In this document: piece by piece, positions 1 to 6,225 of the stretch
How the letters are laid out: every line of letters starts with the position of its first letter
How positions within the stretch are numbered: the first letter of the stretch is position 1
Source: Actinomycetota bacterium
Lineage (GTDB): Bacteria > Actinomycetota > Acidimicrobiia > Acidimicrobiales > Ilumatobacteraceae
Assembly: GCA_009705865.1 (NCBI GenBank)
Contig: WLSJ01000087.1
Location: 1-7,545, forward strand
DNA length: 7,545 nt
Reading direction: 5' to 3'
Translations under genes and position numbers: made by a program
Notes under the pieces: generated by a model
What the model saw: the letters and a program-made list of their open reading frames with translations, nothing else
The model's database searches: none
What the model was told of the DNA's origin: nothing

Positions 1-665
1 AACGCTGCGAGCGCCAGACCTTCAACCATGATCTGCATACCGAGATATGTCATGTCCCAACGGCTGTCGTTGACGATGTCATCAAGAAGCAAGCGAAGGT
101 GCGTATTGACTTGATATCCGCCTCCGAGTTTTTCATCGAGATAGCGAGCAAACACTTCAACGTGGCGAGCTTCGTCAACTACTTGCGTGCTTGCGTACAA
201 CTTTGCGTCGTACCAAGGCACAGTTTCCACAATCTTTGAGGTGCAGATCAATGCACCTTGTTCACCGTGAAGGAACTGACTGAGTTGCCAACGGCGACCC
301 TCGATACCAAATTCAAGCCATTCCTTATCGCCCCAGATACCAATCTTGGTATCTGCATACATTTCGCGCTCCATGCCGTTACCGATTAGCGCTGCATCTT
401 CTGCGATTGTCTTTTCAATGTCAACCCCGATGCTCCAGTCAAGATCGGTGGTGCCATTCCACTGCCCAGTCTTTGCCTTCTCATACAGCTTGCGAAGGTG
501 AGGGCGGGCCAATGAATAGTCCCATGTAAAAAGCGTGTCTGCGTTGTTCTTGACAATGTGCTCGACTTCATCAACATCAGTGTTGGTGATAGCAAGGATT
601 GCTTCAATGTCATTCAGTTCGGCGCGGCCGATCATCTCTTCATTTGATTTATCAATGATGCTCAT
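1..665 (-). CDS. Ferritin-like diiron protein, C-terminus cut by window edge
   Basis: The gene runs off the left edge; 221 codons are visible from ATG at 665. The translation is MSIIDKSNEEMIGRAELNDI and onward. An LYEKAKTGQWN...DLDWS segment (about residues 60-77) precedes a helical bundle. Candidate iron ligands follow the ferritin/R2-like pattern: E135 (in LHGEQGA), E165 and H168 (in VDEARH) and E215 (in MVEGLAL). The last expected ExxH motif would lie beyond the edge. Proteins of this fold use a carboxylate-bridged di-iron (or Mn/Fe) centre for oxygen chemistry such as N-oxygenation, desaturation or hydroxylation; the substrate cannot be read here. A purine-rich AGAGAGAA stretch just before the ATG is a plausible ribosome site. 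It starts 15 bases after the TetR gene on the same strand, so the two are probably co-transcribed. The fold is fairly secure, the exact activity unknown. Confidence 0.85.
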   Translation of the reverse strand, partial: MSIIDKSNEEMIGRAELNDIEAILAITNTDVDEVEHIVKNNADTLFTWDYSLARPHLRKLYEKAKTGQWNGTTDLDWSIGVDIEKTIAEDAALIGNGMEREMYADTKIGIWGDKEWLEFGIEGRRWQLSQFLHGEQGALICTSKIVETVPWYDAKLYASTQVVDEARHVEVFARYLDEKLGGGYQVNTHLRLLLDDIVNDSRWDMTYLGMQIMVEGLALAA

Positions 666-680
666 GATTCTCTCTTTTGG

Positions 681-1280
681 TTATTGGGTTACGACAACTG
701 ACGATGTGCTCGGCAGAAGAAACGAGCGAACAAAGCTGCGCGTGGCATCTTCATTCGCAAAATCTAAATTAGGAGATGGCGACAAGTAATACGAGATCAC
801 TAATCGGCACATCACTTCAACAATGTGTGCAGCTTCAGAAGCTGGAATAAAATCATCCGTCAACGGTGTAATGAACGCTGTAGCGACGCGCACGACACGA
901 TCTAGTCCGCTCACTGTGAGATCACCCAAGGTCTCCCCCGGTGCAGTTGCCAGCATCATTGCCAAATGTTCATCGTGTTGTAATTCACTCGATGCAACAA
1001 CGATGCAACGAACTAAAAGTTCTTCTAACGACTCGGAGCCCTCGACATGTGCTCGCATGGCCGTAAAGAAGTCTTCCAATTTGCTGAGGCGCACAGCTTC
1101 AAACAACACATCACGTCCGCCAGGAAATAACCGATACACAGTGGCGCGAGAAACACCTGCGGTGACACAAATGTCATCCATGGTGACTTTTTCCCAGCCC
1201 CACTGCGTGACACACGTGTCGACAGCAGAAAAGATGGCTGCTTCGATGTCGCGGGGCTGCGAGGTTGTGTCGTAGGTCAC
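681..1280 (-). CDS. TetR/AcrR-family transcriptional regulator
   Basis: A 199-residue protein with the classic TetR N-terminal DNA-binding domain. The helix-turn-helix lies at about residues 33-55 and contains TMDDICVTAGVSRATVYRLF, followed by a helical ligand/dimer domain of family-typical size. The open frame extends to a TTG at 1316, but that TTG is the first base triplet of a good -35 box (TTGACA). The extra 12 residues (TLRHFVSYCLI...) do not resemble a TetR N-terminus. I therefore choose GTG at 1280, which sits 6 bases after a -10-like TACTGT, as in a leaderless mRNA. The regulator heads a probable two-gene operon with the diiron protein 15 bases downstream and diverges from the amino-acid ABC transporter. 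Nested palindromes over its promoter suggest it represses itself and its partner; the effector is unknown. Confidence 0.9.
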   Translation of the reverse strand: MTYDTTSQPRDIEAAIFSAVDTCVTQWGWEKVTMDDICVTAGVSRATVYRLFPGGRDVLFEAVRLSKLEDFFTAMRAHVEGSESLEELLVRCIVVASSELQHDEHLAMMLATAPGETLGDLTVSGLDRVVRVATAFITPLTDDFIPASEAAHIVEVMCRLVISYYLSPSPNLDFANEDATRSFVRSFLLPSTSSVVVTQ

Positions 1281-1282
1281 GA

Positions 1283-1309
1283 TGAGACAGTAAGACACAA
1301 AGTGTCTCA
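1283..1309. repeat. Nested palindromic operator over the TetR promoter
   Basis: Two overlapping inverted repeats are visible. The outer pair is TGAGACA (1283-1289) and TGTCTCA (1303-1309), perfect 7-base arms with a 13-base spacer. The inner pair is AGACAC (1293-1298) and GTGTCT (1302-1307), perfect 6-base arms around AAA. Their centres are 4 bases apart. They cover the spacer and part of the -10 box of the regulator's own promoter, the usual place for TetR-family autoregulation. Binding by this particular regulator is inferred. Confidence 0.65.
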
Positions 1310-1316
1310 ATGTCAA
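1287..1316 (-). promoter_or_regulatory. Promoter of the TetR-diiron operon
   Basis: On the minus strand TTGACA (1316-1311) is a perfect consensus -35 box. It is followed by an 18-base spacer and TACTGT (1292-1287), a TAnnnT -10 box. Six bases separate the -10 from the GTG at 1280, so transcription would begin at or next to the start codon and give a leaderless mRNA. The boxes are read directly; the start-site position is inferred. Confidence 0.7.
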
Positions 1317-1330
1317 GAGCTCCTACTAAT

Positions 1331-1369
1331 ACCCGACTAGTTGGGTCGGGAATTAACTACTTGTAGAGT
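1331..1369 (+). promoter_or_regulatory. Possible promoter and operator of the ABC importer operon
   Basis: ACCCGACTAGTTGGGT (1331-1346) is a 16-base palindrome with one mismatched pair. It also overlaps CCCGAC/GTCGGG (1332-1337 and 1345-1350), which could form a GC-rich hairpin. TTGGGT (1341-1346), 17 bases, then TAGAGT (1364-1369) is a weak sigma-70-like promoter that would start transcription near 1376 and leave a short leader. If right, the palindrome overlaps the -35 box and would be an operator. The repeats are seen; the promoter is a weak match. Confidence 0.35.
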
Positions 1370-1394
1370 TTGACCGCACCAAAAAATTCCGTGA

Positions 1395-1400
1395 AAGGGA
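1395..1400 (+). promoter_or_regulatory. Ribosome binding site deciding the lipoprotein start
   Basis: AAGGGA lies 5 bases before ATG at 1406. This spacing, and the signal peptide that begins exactly at this ATG, favour it over the upstream in-frame TTG at 1370, which would put 12 polar residues ahead of the signal sequence. Confidence 0.6.
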
Positions 1401-1405
1401 CCCTC

Positions 1406-2275
1406 ATGCGCAAACTCACACTCTCTCTTGCTGTCACAGGCACACTCCTGCTCGCCGCGTGCGGTGGCAGTAGTTCATCTTCTGACACCACTGCCGCAGC
1501 AGCCTCTGGCACCGGCAATGAATGCACCACAGGAAAGACTTTGACTGCAGACACTTTGACCATCGGCACAGGCACCCCTGCGTATTCACCTTGGGTAGAA
1601 AACGACAAGCCTGAATCAAAAGAAGGTTTTGAAGCTGCCGTTGCATATGCAGTCGCTGCAGAACTTGGTTTCGGTGATGCCGCGATCACGTGGGTTCGCA
1701 CCGGATTTGATGAAGCTGTGCAGCCAGGCAAAAAGAATTTTGACTTCAACTTGCAGCAGTTCACCATTACCGACGAGCGCAAAAAGACAGTGTCTTTCAG
1801 CGAGTCCTACTACTCAACCAATCAGGCTGTTGTAGCGCTTGCCGGATCACCAGCTATCGGTGCAACTTCAGTTGCGGACCTCAAAGACGTCAAGTTTGGT
1901 GCACAAGCTGGAACAACAAGCCTCGATTTCATCACCAATGTCATCAAGCCAACAGCTGAACCTTTTGCATACGACGACAACGCAGGTGCAAAAGCAGCAC
2001 TTGAAGCACAACAAATTGATGCAATCGTTGTAGACCTTCCGACAGCGTTCTACATTGCAGCAGTTGAACTCACTGGTGCCTCAGTTGTTGGTCAGTTCCC
2101 AGCAAGCGCAAGCACAACACCTGACAACTTTGGTTTGGTCTTTGACCTTGATAACCCACTTGTTTCTTGTGTTGACACAGCACTTGCTGCTCTCAAAGAT
2201 GACGGAACACTCGCAGCAATTGAAAAGACATGGCTCTCAGACAAGGCAAACGCACCAGTTATCGCGGTCTCCTAA
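1406..2275 (+). CDS. Amino-acid ABC transporter substrate-binding lipoprotein
   Basis: A 289-residue extracytoplasmic solute-binding protein of the bacterial family 3 (polar amino acid) type. MRKLTLSLAVTGTLLLAAC is a lipoprotein signal peptide with lipobox LAAC; Cys19 would be lipidated and anchor the protein in the membrane. A Ser/Thr/Ala linker (about 22-37) leads to the binding domain. Family landmarks are GTGTPAYSPW (54-63), FTITDERKKTVSFSESYY (119-136), in which Arg125 is the position that normally binds the ligand carboxylate, GAQAGTTS (165-172) and VVDLPTAFY (208-216), in which Asp210 typically binds the amino group. Cys40 and Cys255 could form a disulfide, as seen in some actinobacterial relatives. 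It is the first gene of the importer operon, 20 bases before the permease. Ligand choice among amino acids cannot be read from sequence. Confidence 0.93.
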   Translation: MRKLTLSLAVTGTLLLAACGGSSSSSDTTAAAASGTGNECTTGKTLTADTLTIGTGTPAYSPWVENDKPESKEGFEAAVAYAVAAELGFGDAAITWVRTGFDEAVQPGKKNFDFNLQQFTITDERKKTVSFSESYYSTNQAVVALAGSPAIGATSVADLKDVKFGAQAGTTSLDFITNVIKPTAEPFAYDDNAGAKAALEAQQIDAIVVDLPTAFYIAAVELTGASVVGQFPASASTTPDNFGLVFDLDNPLVSCVDTALAALKDDGTLAAIEKTWLSDKANAPVIAVS

Positions 2276-2285
2276 TCAGCTAGCC

Positions 2286-2300
2286 CCCATTACTAATGGG
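2286..2300 (+). repeat. Perfect palindrome over the permease start codon
   Basis: CCCATTACTAATGGG has perfect 7-base arms around a single central base. Its right arm contains the permease ATG (2296-2298). As RNA it could fold into a 5-6 bp stem with a 3-5 base loop that places the AUG inside the stem. It sits in the 20-base junction between binding protein and permease, where hairpins often lower expression of the downstream membrane component. The pairing is seen; the effect is inferred. Confidence 0.5.
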
Positions 2301-3132
2301 AACCAATTCAGGTCGCCGTGCTGCGTATGAACGCGCACGCAAACGCCGCAGCACCGTAGTTGCTACCGTCAGTTCGCTGGCGGTAGTGACTGCGATTGTT
2401 GTATTGGTTCCGCACATGCCGCGCTGGGACCGTGTGCATGAATCGTTCTTCAATGGTGAACGATTTGCTAATTCACTTCCCCGGCTCCTCGACGCTTTCG
2501 TCCTTGACATCAAAATTTTCGCGTGGTCGATGCCGGCCATCGTCGCTCTTGCACTACTGGTCGCTATCACCCGCAACTCTCGCTCAGCGGCACTATTTCC
2601 TTTGCGCATTCTCACCATTGCGTACACAGACATCATGCGTGGCGTCCCCATCATCCTGTGGATCTATCTCATTGGTTTTGGTGTCCCTGGTCTCGGAATT
2701 GATAGACCATGGAATAGCCCTCTCATCTGGGGTTCAGTTGCGCTCGTACTGACCTATGCGTCGTACATCGCAGAAGTGTTTCGCGCCGGCATTGAAAGCG
2801 TTCACGAATCACAACGTGCAGCTGCTCGTTCACTCGGGTTATCTAGTTGGCAGACAATGCGTCATGTTGTGTTGCCTCAGGCAATTCGTCGCGTTATTCC
2901 GCCTCTCATGAACGACATGGTGAGTCTGCAGAAAGACGTTGCGCTTGTCAGCCTCATTGGTCCGATTGAAATCTTGCGACAAGCAGGCATTGATAAATCA
3001 AAATTCGCAAACTTCACGCCGTACATCGCAGCGGCCGCAATATTTCTCGTCATCACAATTCCCTTAACACGCACGACGGACTGGCTTATGGAACGTGAAC
3101 GTCGCCGCACAACAGGAACGCGCATCTCATGA
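2296..3132 (+). CDS. Amino-acid ABC transporter permease
   Basis: A 278-residue inner-membrane permease of the HisM/GlnP type, which forms the translocation channel of a polar amino-acid importer. An Arg/Lys-rich cytoplasmic start (residues 1-20) leads into a first membrane segment (about 20-40). More hydrophobic segments lie near 70-92, 100-128, 145-160, 213-228 and 242-258. The cytoplasmic EAA loop, which docks on the ATPase, is clear at about 160-206: EVFRAGIESV, QRAAARSLGLSSW, VLPQAIRRVIPPL. MRGVPIILW (114-122) is also typical of this family. No good Shine-Dalgarno precedes ATG 2296; the start codon lies in a palindrome, and translation may depend on coupling to the upstream gene. Its stop overlaps the ATPase start as ATGA. 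Only one permease is present, so it probably acts as a homodimer. Confidence 0.92.
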   Translation: MGTNSGRRAAYERARKRRSTVVATVSSLAVVTAIVVLVPHMPRWDRVHESFFNGERFANSLPRLLDAFVLDIKIFAWSMPAIVALALLVAITRNSRSAALFPLRILTIAYTDIMRGVPIILWIYLIGFGVPGLGIDRPWNSPLIWGSVALVLTYASYIAEVFRAGIESVHESQRAAARSLGLSSWQTMRHVVLPQAIRRVIPPLMNDMVSLQKDVALVSLIGPIEILRQAGIDKSKFANFTPYIAAAAIFLVITIPLTRTTDWLMERERRRTTGTRIS

Positions 3133-3878
3133 GCACGGCAAAGATTTCATTGCGTGAAGTTCACAAGTCATTTGGATCACACTCTGTTCTGAACGGTATT
3201 GATATCGAGATTGCCGAGGGCTCCGTTGTGTCCCTCATCGGCCCTAGCGGTTCAGGCAAGAGCACCCTCTTGCGCTGCATCAATCTGCTCGAGCCAATTG
3301 ATGACGGTGAAATTTTCCTCGATGGTATTGATATTTCTGCTCCAGGGTTTGATGCAAACCCTGTGCGCCGTCGCATCGGTATGGTGTTTCAGAATTTCAA
3401 TCTGTTTCCACATATGTCAGTACAAGACAACATCACTCTGTCGCCCGTGCGAACACTTGGCGTCAACAAAGCACTTGCTCGCACAAAAGCACTCGAATTG
3501 CTCGAACGATTTGGCTTGGCAGACAAAGTCAACGCATATCCAGACCAGCTTTCAGGCGGACAACAACAACGAGTCGCCATCATTCGCGCTCTTGCCATCG
3601 AGCCAGAGGTTCTATTGCTTGACGAGATCACGAGCTCACTTGACCCTGAACTAGTTGGCGAAGTGCTTGATGTTGTGCGTGAGCTCAAAACCTCTGGCAT
3701 GACATTGGTTCTTGCAACTCATGAGATGGCTTTCGCGCGCGACATCAGCGATGTGGTGTGCGTTCTAGATGGCGGACTCATCATTGAACGAGGCACCCCC
3801 GCTCAAGTATTTAGCGCGCCGCAATCAGAGCGCGCTCAACAATTTCTTGAGCGCATTATTCGCGCCGGCCGCCTTTAA
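3129..3878 (+). CDS. Amino-acid ABC transporter ATP-binding protein
   Basis: A 249-residue ATPase of the GlnQ/HisP type that powers the importer from the cytoplasmic face. All nucleotide-binding motifs are present: Walker A GPSGSGKST (38-46), Q-loop Gln88 (VFQNFNLFPH), ABC signature LSGGQQQR (141-148), Walker B VLLLDE (161-166) with catalytic Glu166, D-loop SSLD (169-172) and switch His198 (ATHEM). The Walker B continuation reads DEITSSLDPE rather than the commoner DEPTSALDPE; the Ile variant occurs in functional relatives. The start ATG overlaps the permease stop by four bases (ATGA), indicating translational coupling, and completes a lipoprotein-permease-ATPase operon. Its TAA (3876-3878) overlaps the stop of the converging ligase gene. 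Confidence 0.95.
   Translation: MSTAKISLREVHKSFGSHSVLNGIDIEIAEGSVVSLIGPSGSGKSTLLRCINLLEPIDDGEIFLDGIDISAPGFDANPVRRRIGMVFQNFNLFPHMSVQDNITLSPVRTLGVNKALARTKALELLERFGLADKVNAYPDQLSGGQQQRVAIIRALAIEPEVLLLDEITSSLDPELVGEVLDVVRELKTSGMTLVLATHEMAFARDISDVVCVLDGGLIIERGTPAQVFSAPQSERAQQFLERIIRAGRL
3810..3839. repeat. GC-rich inverted repeat near the convergent 3' ends
   Basis: Arms 3810-3819 and 3830-3839 (10 bases, one mismatch) contain a perfect AGCGCGC/GCGCGCT core around a 10-base loop. It lies inside the last codons of the ATPase gene and about 35 bases beyond the stop of the minus-strand ligase. It could serve as a transcription-end or RNA-stability hairpin for the ligase message, although no T-run follows it on either strand. 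It may simply reflect codon choice. Confidence 0.35.
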
Positions 3879-5503
3879 GCATCTGGCAAGACGTAATCAG
3901 CAAACTGGTCGCGCAATGTCTTTTTTGAAAACTTTCCTACTGAAGTCTTTGGCACTTCAGGAATAAAGACCACAGCGTCGGGCAATTGCCACTTCGCCAG
4001 ACGCGGCACAAGATGTTCAATCACTTCTGCTTCAGTCAACGTCTCGCCCGGTTTGATAACGACACACGCAAGAGGGCGTTCGCTCCACTTGGGGTGCGCA
4101 ACACCAATGACTGCTGCTTCAGCAATCTTCGGATGCGACATGAGTTCATTTTCAACGTCAACTGACGAGATCCATTCACCACCAGACTTAATGAGGTCTT
4201 TGGTGCGGTCGACTAAACGAATACGACCTTTGGCGTCAACCACTGCAACGTCACCGGTGCGCAACCAACCATCAGGCGTGAAACTTTCGCGTGAACGAGG
4301 GTCGTTGTAATAGTCAGAAGCAATCCACGCACCTGCGCACTGCAATTCACCTTGTGATTCACCATCCCATGGCAGTGGCGTTGTGGTTCCTGGTTCAACG
4401 ACGCGCATTTCAACACCGAAACTGATGAGGCCCACAGTTGTGCGCAGTTCAGCTTGTTCAGCATCAGACAACAACAAGTCTTCTGATGACAATGTGCACA
4501 CTGCTGCAATGGGGCTTGTCTCAGTCATGCCCCACGCCTGCAAGATGGGCTTGCCTGTTTGCTCGCGGTATGCCTCACTGAGTGCCTTTGGCACTGCAGA
4601 ACCGCCACACGGAATCACGCGAATGTTAGAAGTGTCGCGACCCTTCAATTCAGGCAACACGGCCATCCAGATTGTGGGTACTCCGGCAGGAACAGTGACT
4701 TTTTCTTCCACGATCAAACTGGCAACTGCAGGGCCAGACAAATCAGGCCCTGGCATCACCAAGGTTGCGCCGCTTGCGACACCTGCGTGAGCAAGACCCC
4801 ATGAGTTTGCGTGGAACATCGGAACCACCGGAAGAATCACGTCTGATTCATTGATTCCTATTGAGTCAGCCATCATGCAGCCCATTGTGTGCAGGTACGT
4901 ACTGCGATGGCTGTACACAACACCCTTCGGATTGCCCGTGGTGCCACTGGTGTAACACATGCTGGCTGCTTGATTCTCGTCGACAACTGGCCACTGCACT
5001 GGAGCGGCAGCAGCTAGTAATGATTCATATTCATGCACTTGGAAGCCAGGCACGGATGTTGGTACTTCGCCTTTGCCGTCATACATAAAGACAAGATGCT
5101 TCACCGTGGTGAACGTTGACAACAATGGTTCGATCAACGGATAGATGGAAGTGTCAATGAAAATCACTTCATCTTCGGCATGATTCACAATGTAGGTGAT
5201 CTGCTCAGGGAACAAACGAATATTCAAAGTGTGCAAGATGCGACCAGAACATGGGGCTGCAAAATACAACTCAAGGTGTCGTTGCGTGTTCCACGCGAAC
5301 GTGCCAACGCGACCGGTTGCTGAAATGCCAAGCGCGTCTAAAGCCCCACCAAGGCGGCGCGTACGGTCTGCCCATTCGCCATACGAGATTCGCTCACGGC
5401 CAGTAGCGGTTGCGGTGATTATCTGCTTATTGCGGTGGTACTTTTCCGCACGATCAAATAGGTAGCTAATCGACAATTGCGTCGGCTGCATCAAACCCTT
5501 CAT
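3875..5503 (-). CDS. AMP-forming acyl-CoA ligase (fatty acid-CoA ligase type)
   Basis: A 542-residue enzyme of the ANL superfamily that activates a carboxylic acid with ATP and then forms its CoA thioester. Visible core motifs: P-loop YTSGTTGNPKG (184-194), A5 WGMTET (324-329), A7 GWLRTGD (412-418), A8 hinge DRTKDLIKSGGEWIS (432-446) and catalytic Lys524 in SVGKFSKK. The flavour (VYSHRSTYLHT, VIPCGGSAVP) matches the AlkK/DmdB-like group of medium- or long-chain acyl-CoA and methylthiopropionate-CoA ligases; which substrate is used cannot be settled by reading. The frame extends to GTG at 5536, but ATG at 5503 has a strong AGGGGG ribosome site five bases upstream and is preferred. The gene converges on the ABC ATPase with overlapping stops and diverges from the DedA-like gene. 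It is not in an operon with any visible beta-oxidation gene. Confidence 0.93.
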   Translation of the reverse strand: MKGLMQPTQLSISYLFDRAEKYHRNKQIITATATGRERISYGEWADRTRRLGGALDALGISATGRVGTFAWNTQRHLELYFAAPCSGRILHTLNIRLFPEQITYIVNHAEDEVIFIDTSIYPLIEPLLSTFTTVKHLVFMYDGKGEVPTSVPGFQVHEYESLLAAAAPVQWPVVDENQAASMCYTSGTTGNPKGVVYSHRSTYLHTMGCMMADSIGINESDVILPVVPMFHANSWGLAHAGVASGATLVMPGPDLSGPAVASLIVEEKVTVPAGVPTIWMAVLPELKGRDTSNIRVIPCGGSAVPKALSEAYREQTGKPILQAWGMTETSPIAAVCTLSSEDLLLSDAEQAELRTTVGLISFGVEMRVVEPGTTTPLPWDGESQGELQCAGAWIASDYYNDPRSRESFTPDGWLRTGDVAVVDAKGRIRLVDRTKDLIKSGGEWISSVDVENELMSHPKIAEAAVIGVAHPKWSERPLACVVIKPGETLTEAEVIEHLVPRLAKWQLPDAVVFIPEVPKTSVGKFSKKTLRDQFADYVLPDA

Positions 5504-5508
5504 AGTGT

Positions 5509-5514
5509 CCCCCT
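5509..5514 (-). promoter_or_regulatory. Strong ribosome binding site of the acyl-CoA ligase
   Basis: AGGGGG on the minus strand ends five bases before ATG 5503. It decides against the GTG at 5536, which would add 11 residues (VAYATEPQGDT) and has no comparable site. Confidence 0.75.
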
Positions 5515-5522
5515 GTGGTTCA

Positions 5523-5536
5523 GTGGCATACGCCAC
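5523..5536. repeat. 14-base palindrome in the ligase leader
   Basis: GTGGCATACGCCAC has perfect 5-base arms GTGGC/GCCAC and one mismatched inner pair. It lies between the predicted ligase transcription start and its ribosome site, where it could be a repressor operator or a small leader hairpin. The symmetry is seen; function is inferred. Confidence 0.35.
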
Positions 5537-5545
5537 GACATAGTG

Positions 5546-5595
5546 AACCGTAGCAATGCTGTGACGCGCCGTGAAAGCCCACAGGCACTACGGTT
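5546..5595. promoter_or_regulatory. Divergent promoters with mirrored TACGGT -10 boxes
   Basis: AACCGTAG (5546-5553) and CTACGGTT (5588-5595) are perfect 8-base inverted copies, centres 42 bases apart. Each contains TACGGT facing outward. On the plus strand TACGGT (5589-5594) is 7 bases before the DedA-like ATG at 5602, fitting a leaderless mRNA; no good -35 is seen. On the minus strand TACGGT (5552-5547) has TTCACG (5575-5570) 17 bases upstream as a fair -35, giving a ligase leader of roughly 35-40 bases. An alternative reading is a pair of operator half-sites. Confidence 0.5.
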
Positions 5596-5601
5596 GCCCA
5601 G

Positions 5602-6198
5602 ATGCGCAAACTACTCATTGCTTTTACTTCGCTCTTGTTTGCCGCTGGCACCATCGGAACGAATATCGGTCCAGCCCTCGTTGACAATCACCCGCTCCTC
5701 GTCCTCATACTCAGTGCCCGCAACAGAGTGCTGTTTGCCTCAGTGCCCTACATGGACCCGCTTCCTTTTTTCATCGTCGGCTTTCTGCGCTTAATGGCAG
5801 CTGCCGTCGCGCTGTACTTCGTTGGCCAACTTTTTGGGCATCGAGCCTTGCAGTGGACCGAAGCTCAAGTCGGTGAGATGCCACGCATCTATCGCTGGAC
5901 AGAACGTGCCACCGTGCGTGCCGGCTGGCTGGCAGTGCTTCTCATGCCGGGATCAAACATCGTGTGTCTCCTCGTTGGTCACCTCGGAATGGCGCGGGCC
6001 AAATTCTTCACGTGCATCACCACAGGAATTGTGTTGCGCCTCATCATCATGTGGTTCGGCGGAAAGGCCTTCGAATCCCAAATCAAGACGAGCCTCACAT
6101 ATATAGACAAGTACCAATGGTGGGTAGTGGGCGCCTTGTTCGGAATCACTCTGTTCCAAACGGCCCGTCGAAAGTCCCCTGGCGCACCTGAGGCGTGA
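5602..6198 (+). CDS. DedA/VTT-like membrane protein
   Basis: A 198-residue integral membrane protein resembling the DedA/SNARE-associated (VTT) family, whose members act in membrane homeostasis and, in some cases, recycle the carrier lipid undecaprenyl phosphate across the membrane. Hydrophobic segments lie near 5-20, 55-76, 107-128, 133-152 and 172-187. Resembling the family are NHPLLVLILSARNRVLFAS (29-47), DPLPFFIVGFLRL (52-64) and MPGSNIVCLLVGHLGM (115-130), a reentrant-loop-like stretch with the helix-breaking PGS. The C-terminus is short, basic then acidic. ATG 5602 has no Shine-Dalgarno but lies 7 bases after TACGGT, suggesting a leaderless start. It is followed 27 bases later by tpx on the same strand. 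The family call is from remembered sequence resemblance, and function in this organism is unproven. Confidence 0.75.
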   Translation: MRKLLIAFTSLLFAAGTIGTNIGPALVDNHPLLVLILSARNRVLFASVPYMDPLPFFIVGFLRLMAAAVALYFVGQLFGHRALQWTEAQVGEMPRIYRWTERATVRAGWLAVLLMPGSNIVCLLVGHLGMARAKFFTCITTGIVLRLIIMWFGGKAFESQIKTSLTYIDKYQWWVVGALFGITLFQTARRKSPGAPEA

Positions 6199-6212
6199 GC
6201 CAGCCATTTGGT

Positions 6213-6218
6213 TAGGCT
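6213..6218 (+). promoter_or_regulatory. Possible -10 box for leaderless tpx
   Basis: TAGGCT is followed by seven bases and then ATG 6226, with no ribosome binding site between. This matches the TAnnnT spacing seen before the DedA-like and dapB genes. No convincing -35 box is visible, so read-through from the DedA-like gene remains possible. Confidence 0.35.
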
Positions 6219-6225
6219 TCCCTTC

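Noticed and set aside
535..789. 84-codon plus-strand frame spanning the diiron/TetR junction
   Set aside because: It lies opposite two well-supported genes and shows no family motif or ribosome binding site.
823..1275. 150-codon open frame on the plus strand
   Set aside because: It is antisense to the TetR gene. The translation is Ser/Thr/Arg-rich with no recognisable domain, and there is no promoter or ribosome site; the TetR reading is clear.
1370..1405. Upstream TTG start extending the lipoprotein by 12 residues
   Set aside because: It would place polar residues before a normal lipoprotein signal peptide, whereas ATG 1406 has a ribosome site at proper spacing.
1357..1782. 141-codon open frame on the minus strand
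   Set aside because: It is antisense to the binding-protein gene, whose signal peptide and motifs are convincing. This frame looks like a composition shadow.
3606..3660. Walker B variant DEITSSLDPE as a sign of a degenerate ATPase
   Set aside because: The catalytic Glu, D-loop and all other motifs are intact, and the Pro-to-Ile change is found in functional amino-acid importers.
4383..4790. 135-codon plus-strand frame inside the ligase region
   Set aside because: It is antisense to the conserved core of the acyl-CoA ligase, with no recognisable protein character.
3879..5503. Functional link between the acyl-CoA ligase and the neighbouring transporter as one system
   Set aside because: The genes converge from opposite strands with separate promoters. 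Nothing shown supports a shared substrate, so adjacency alone is not enough.
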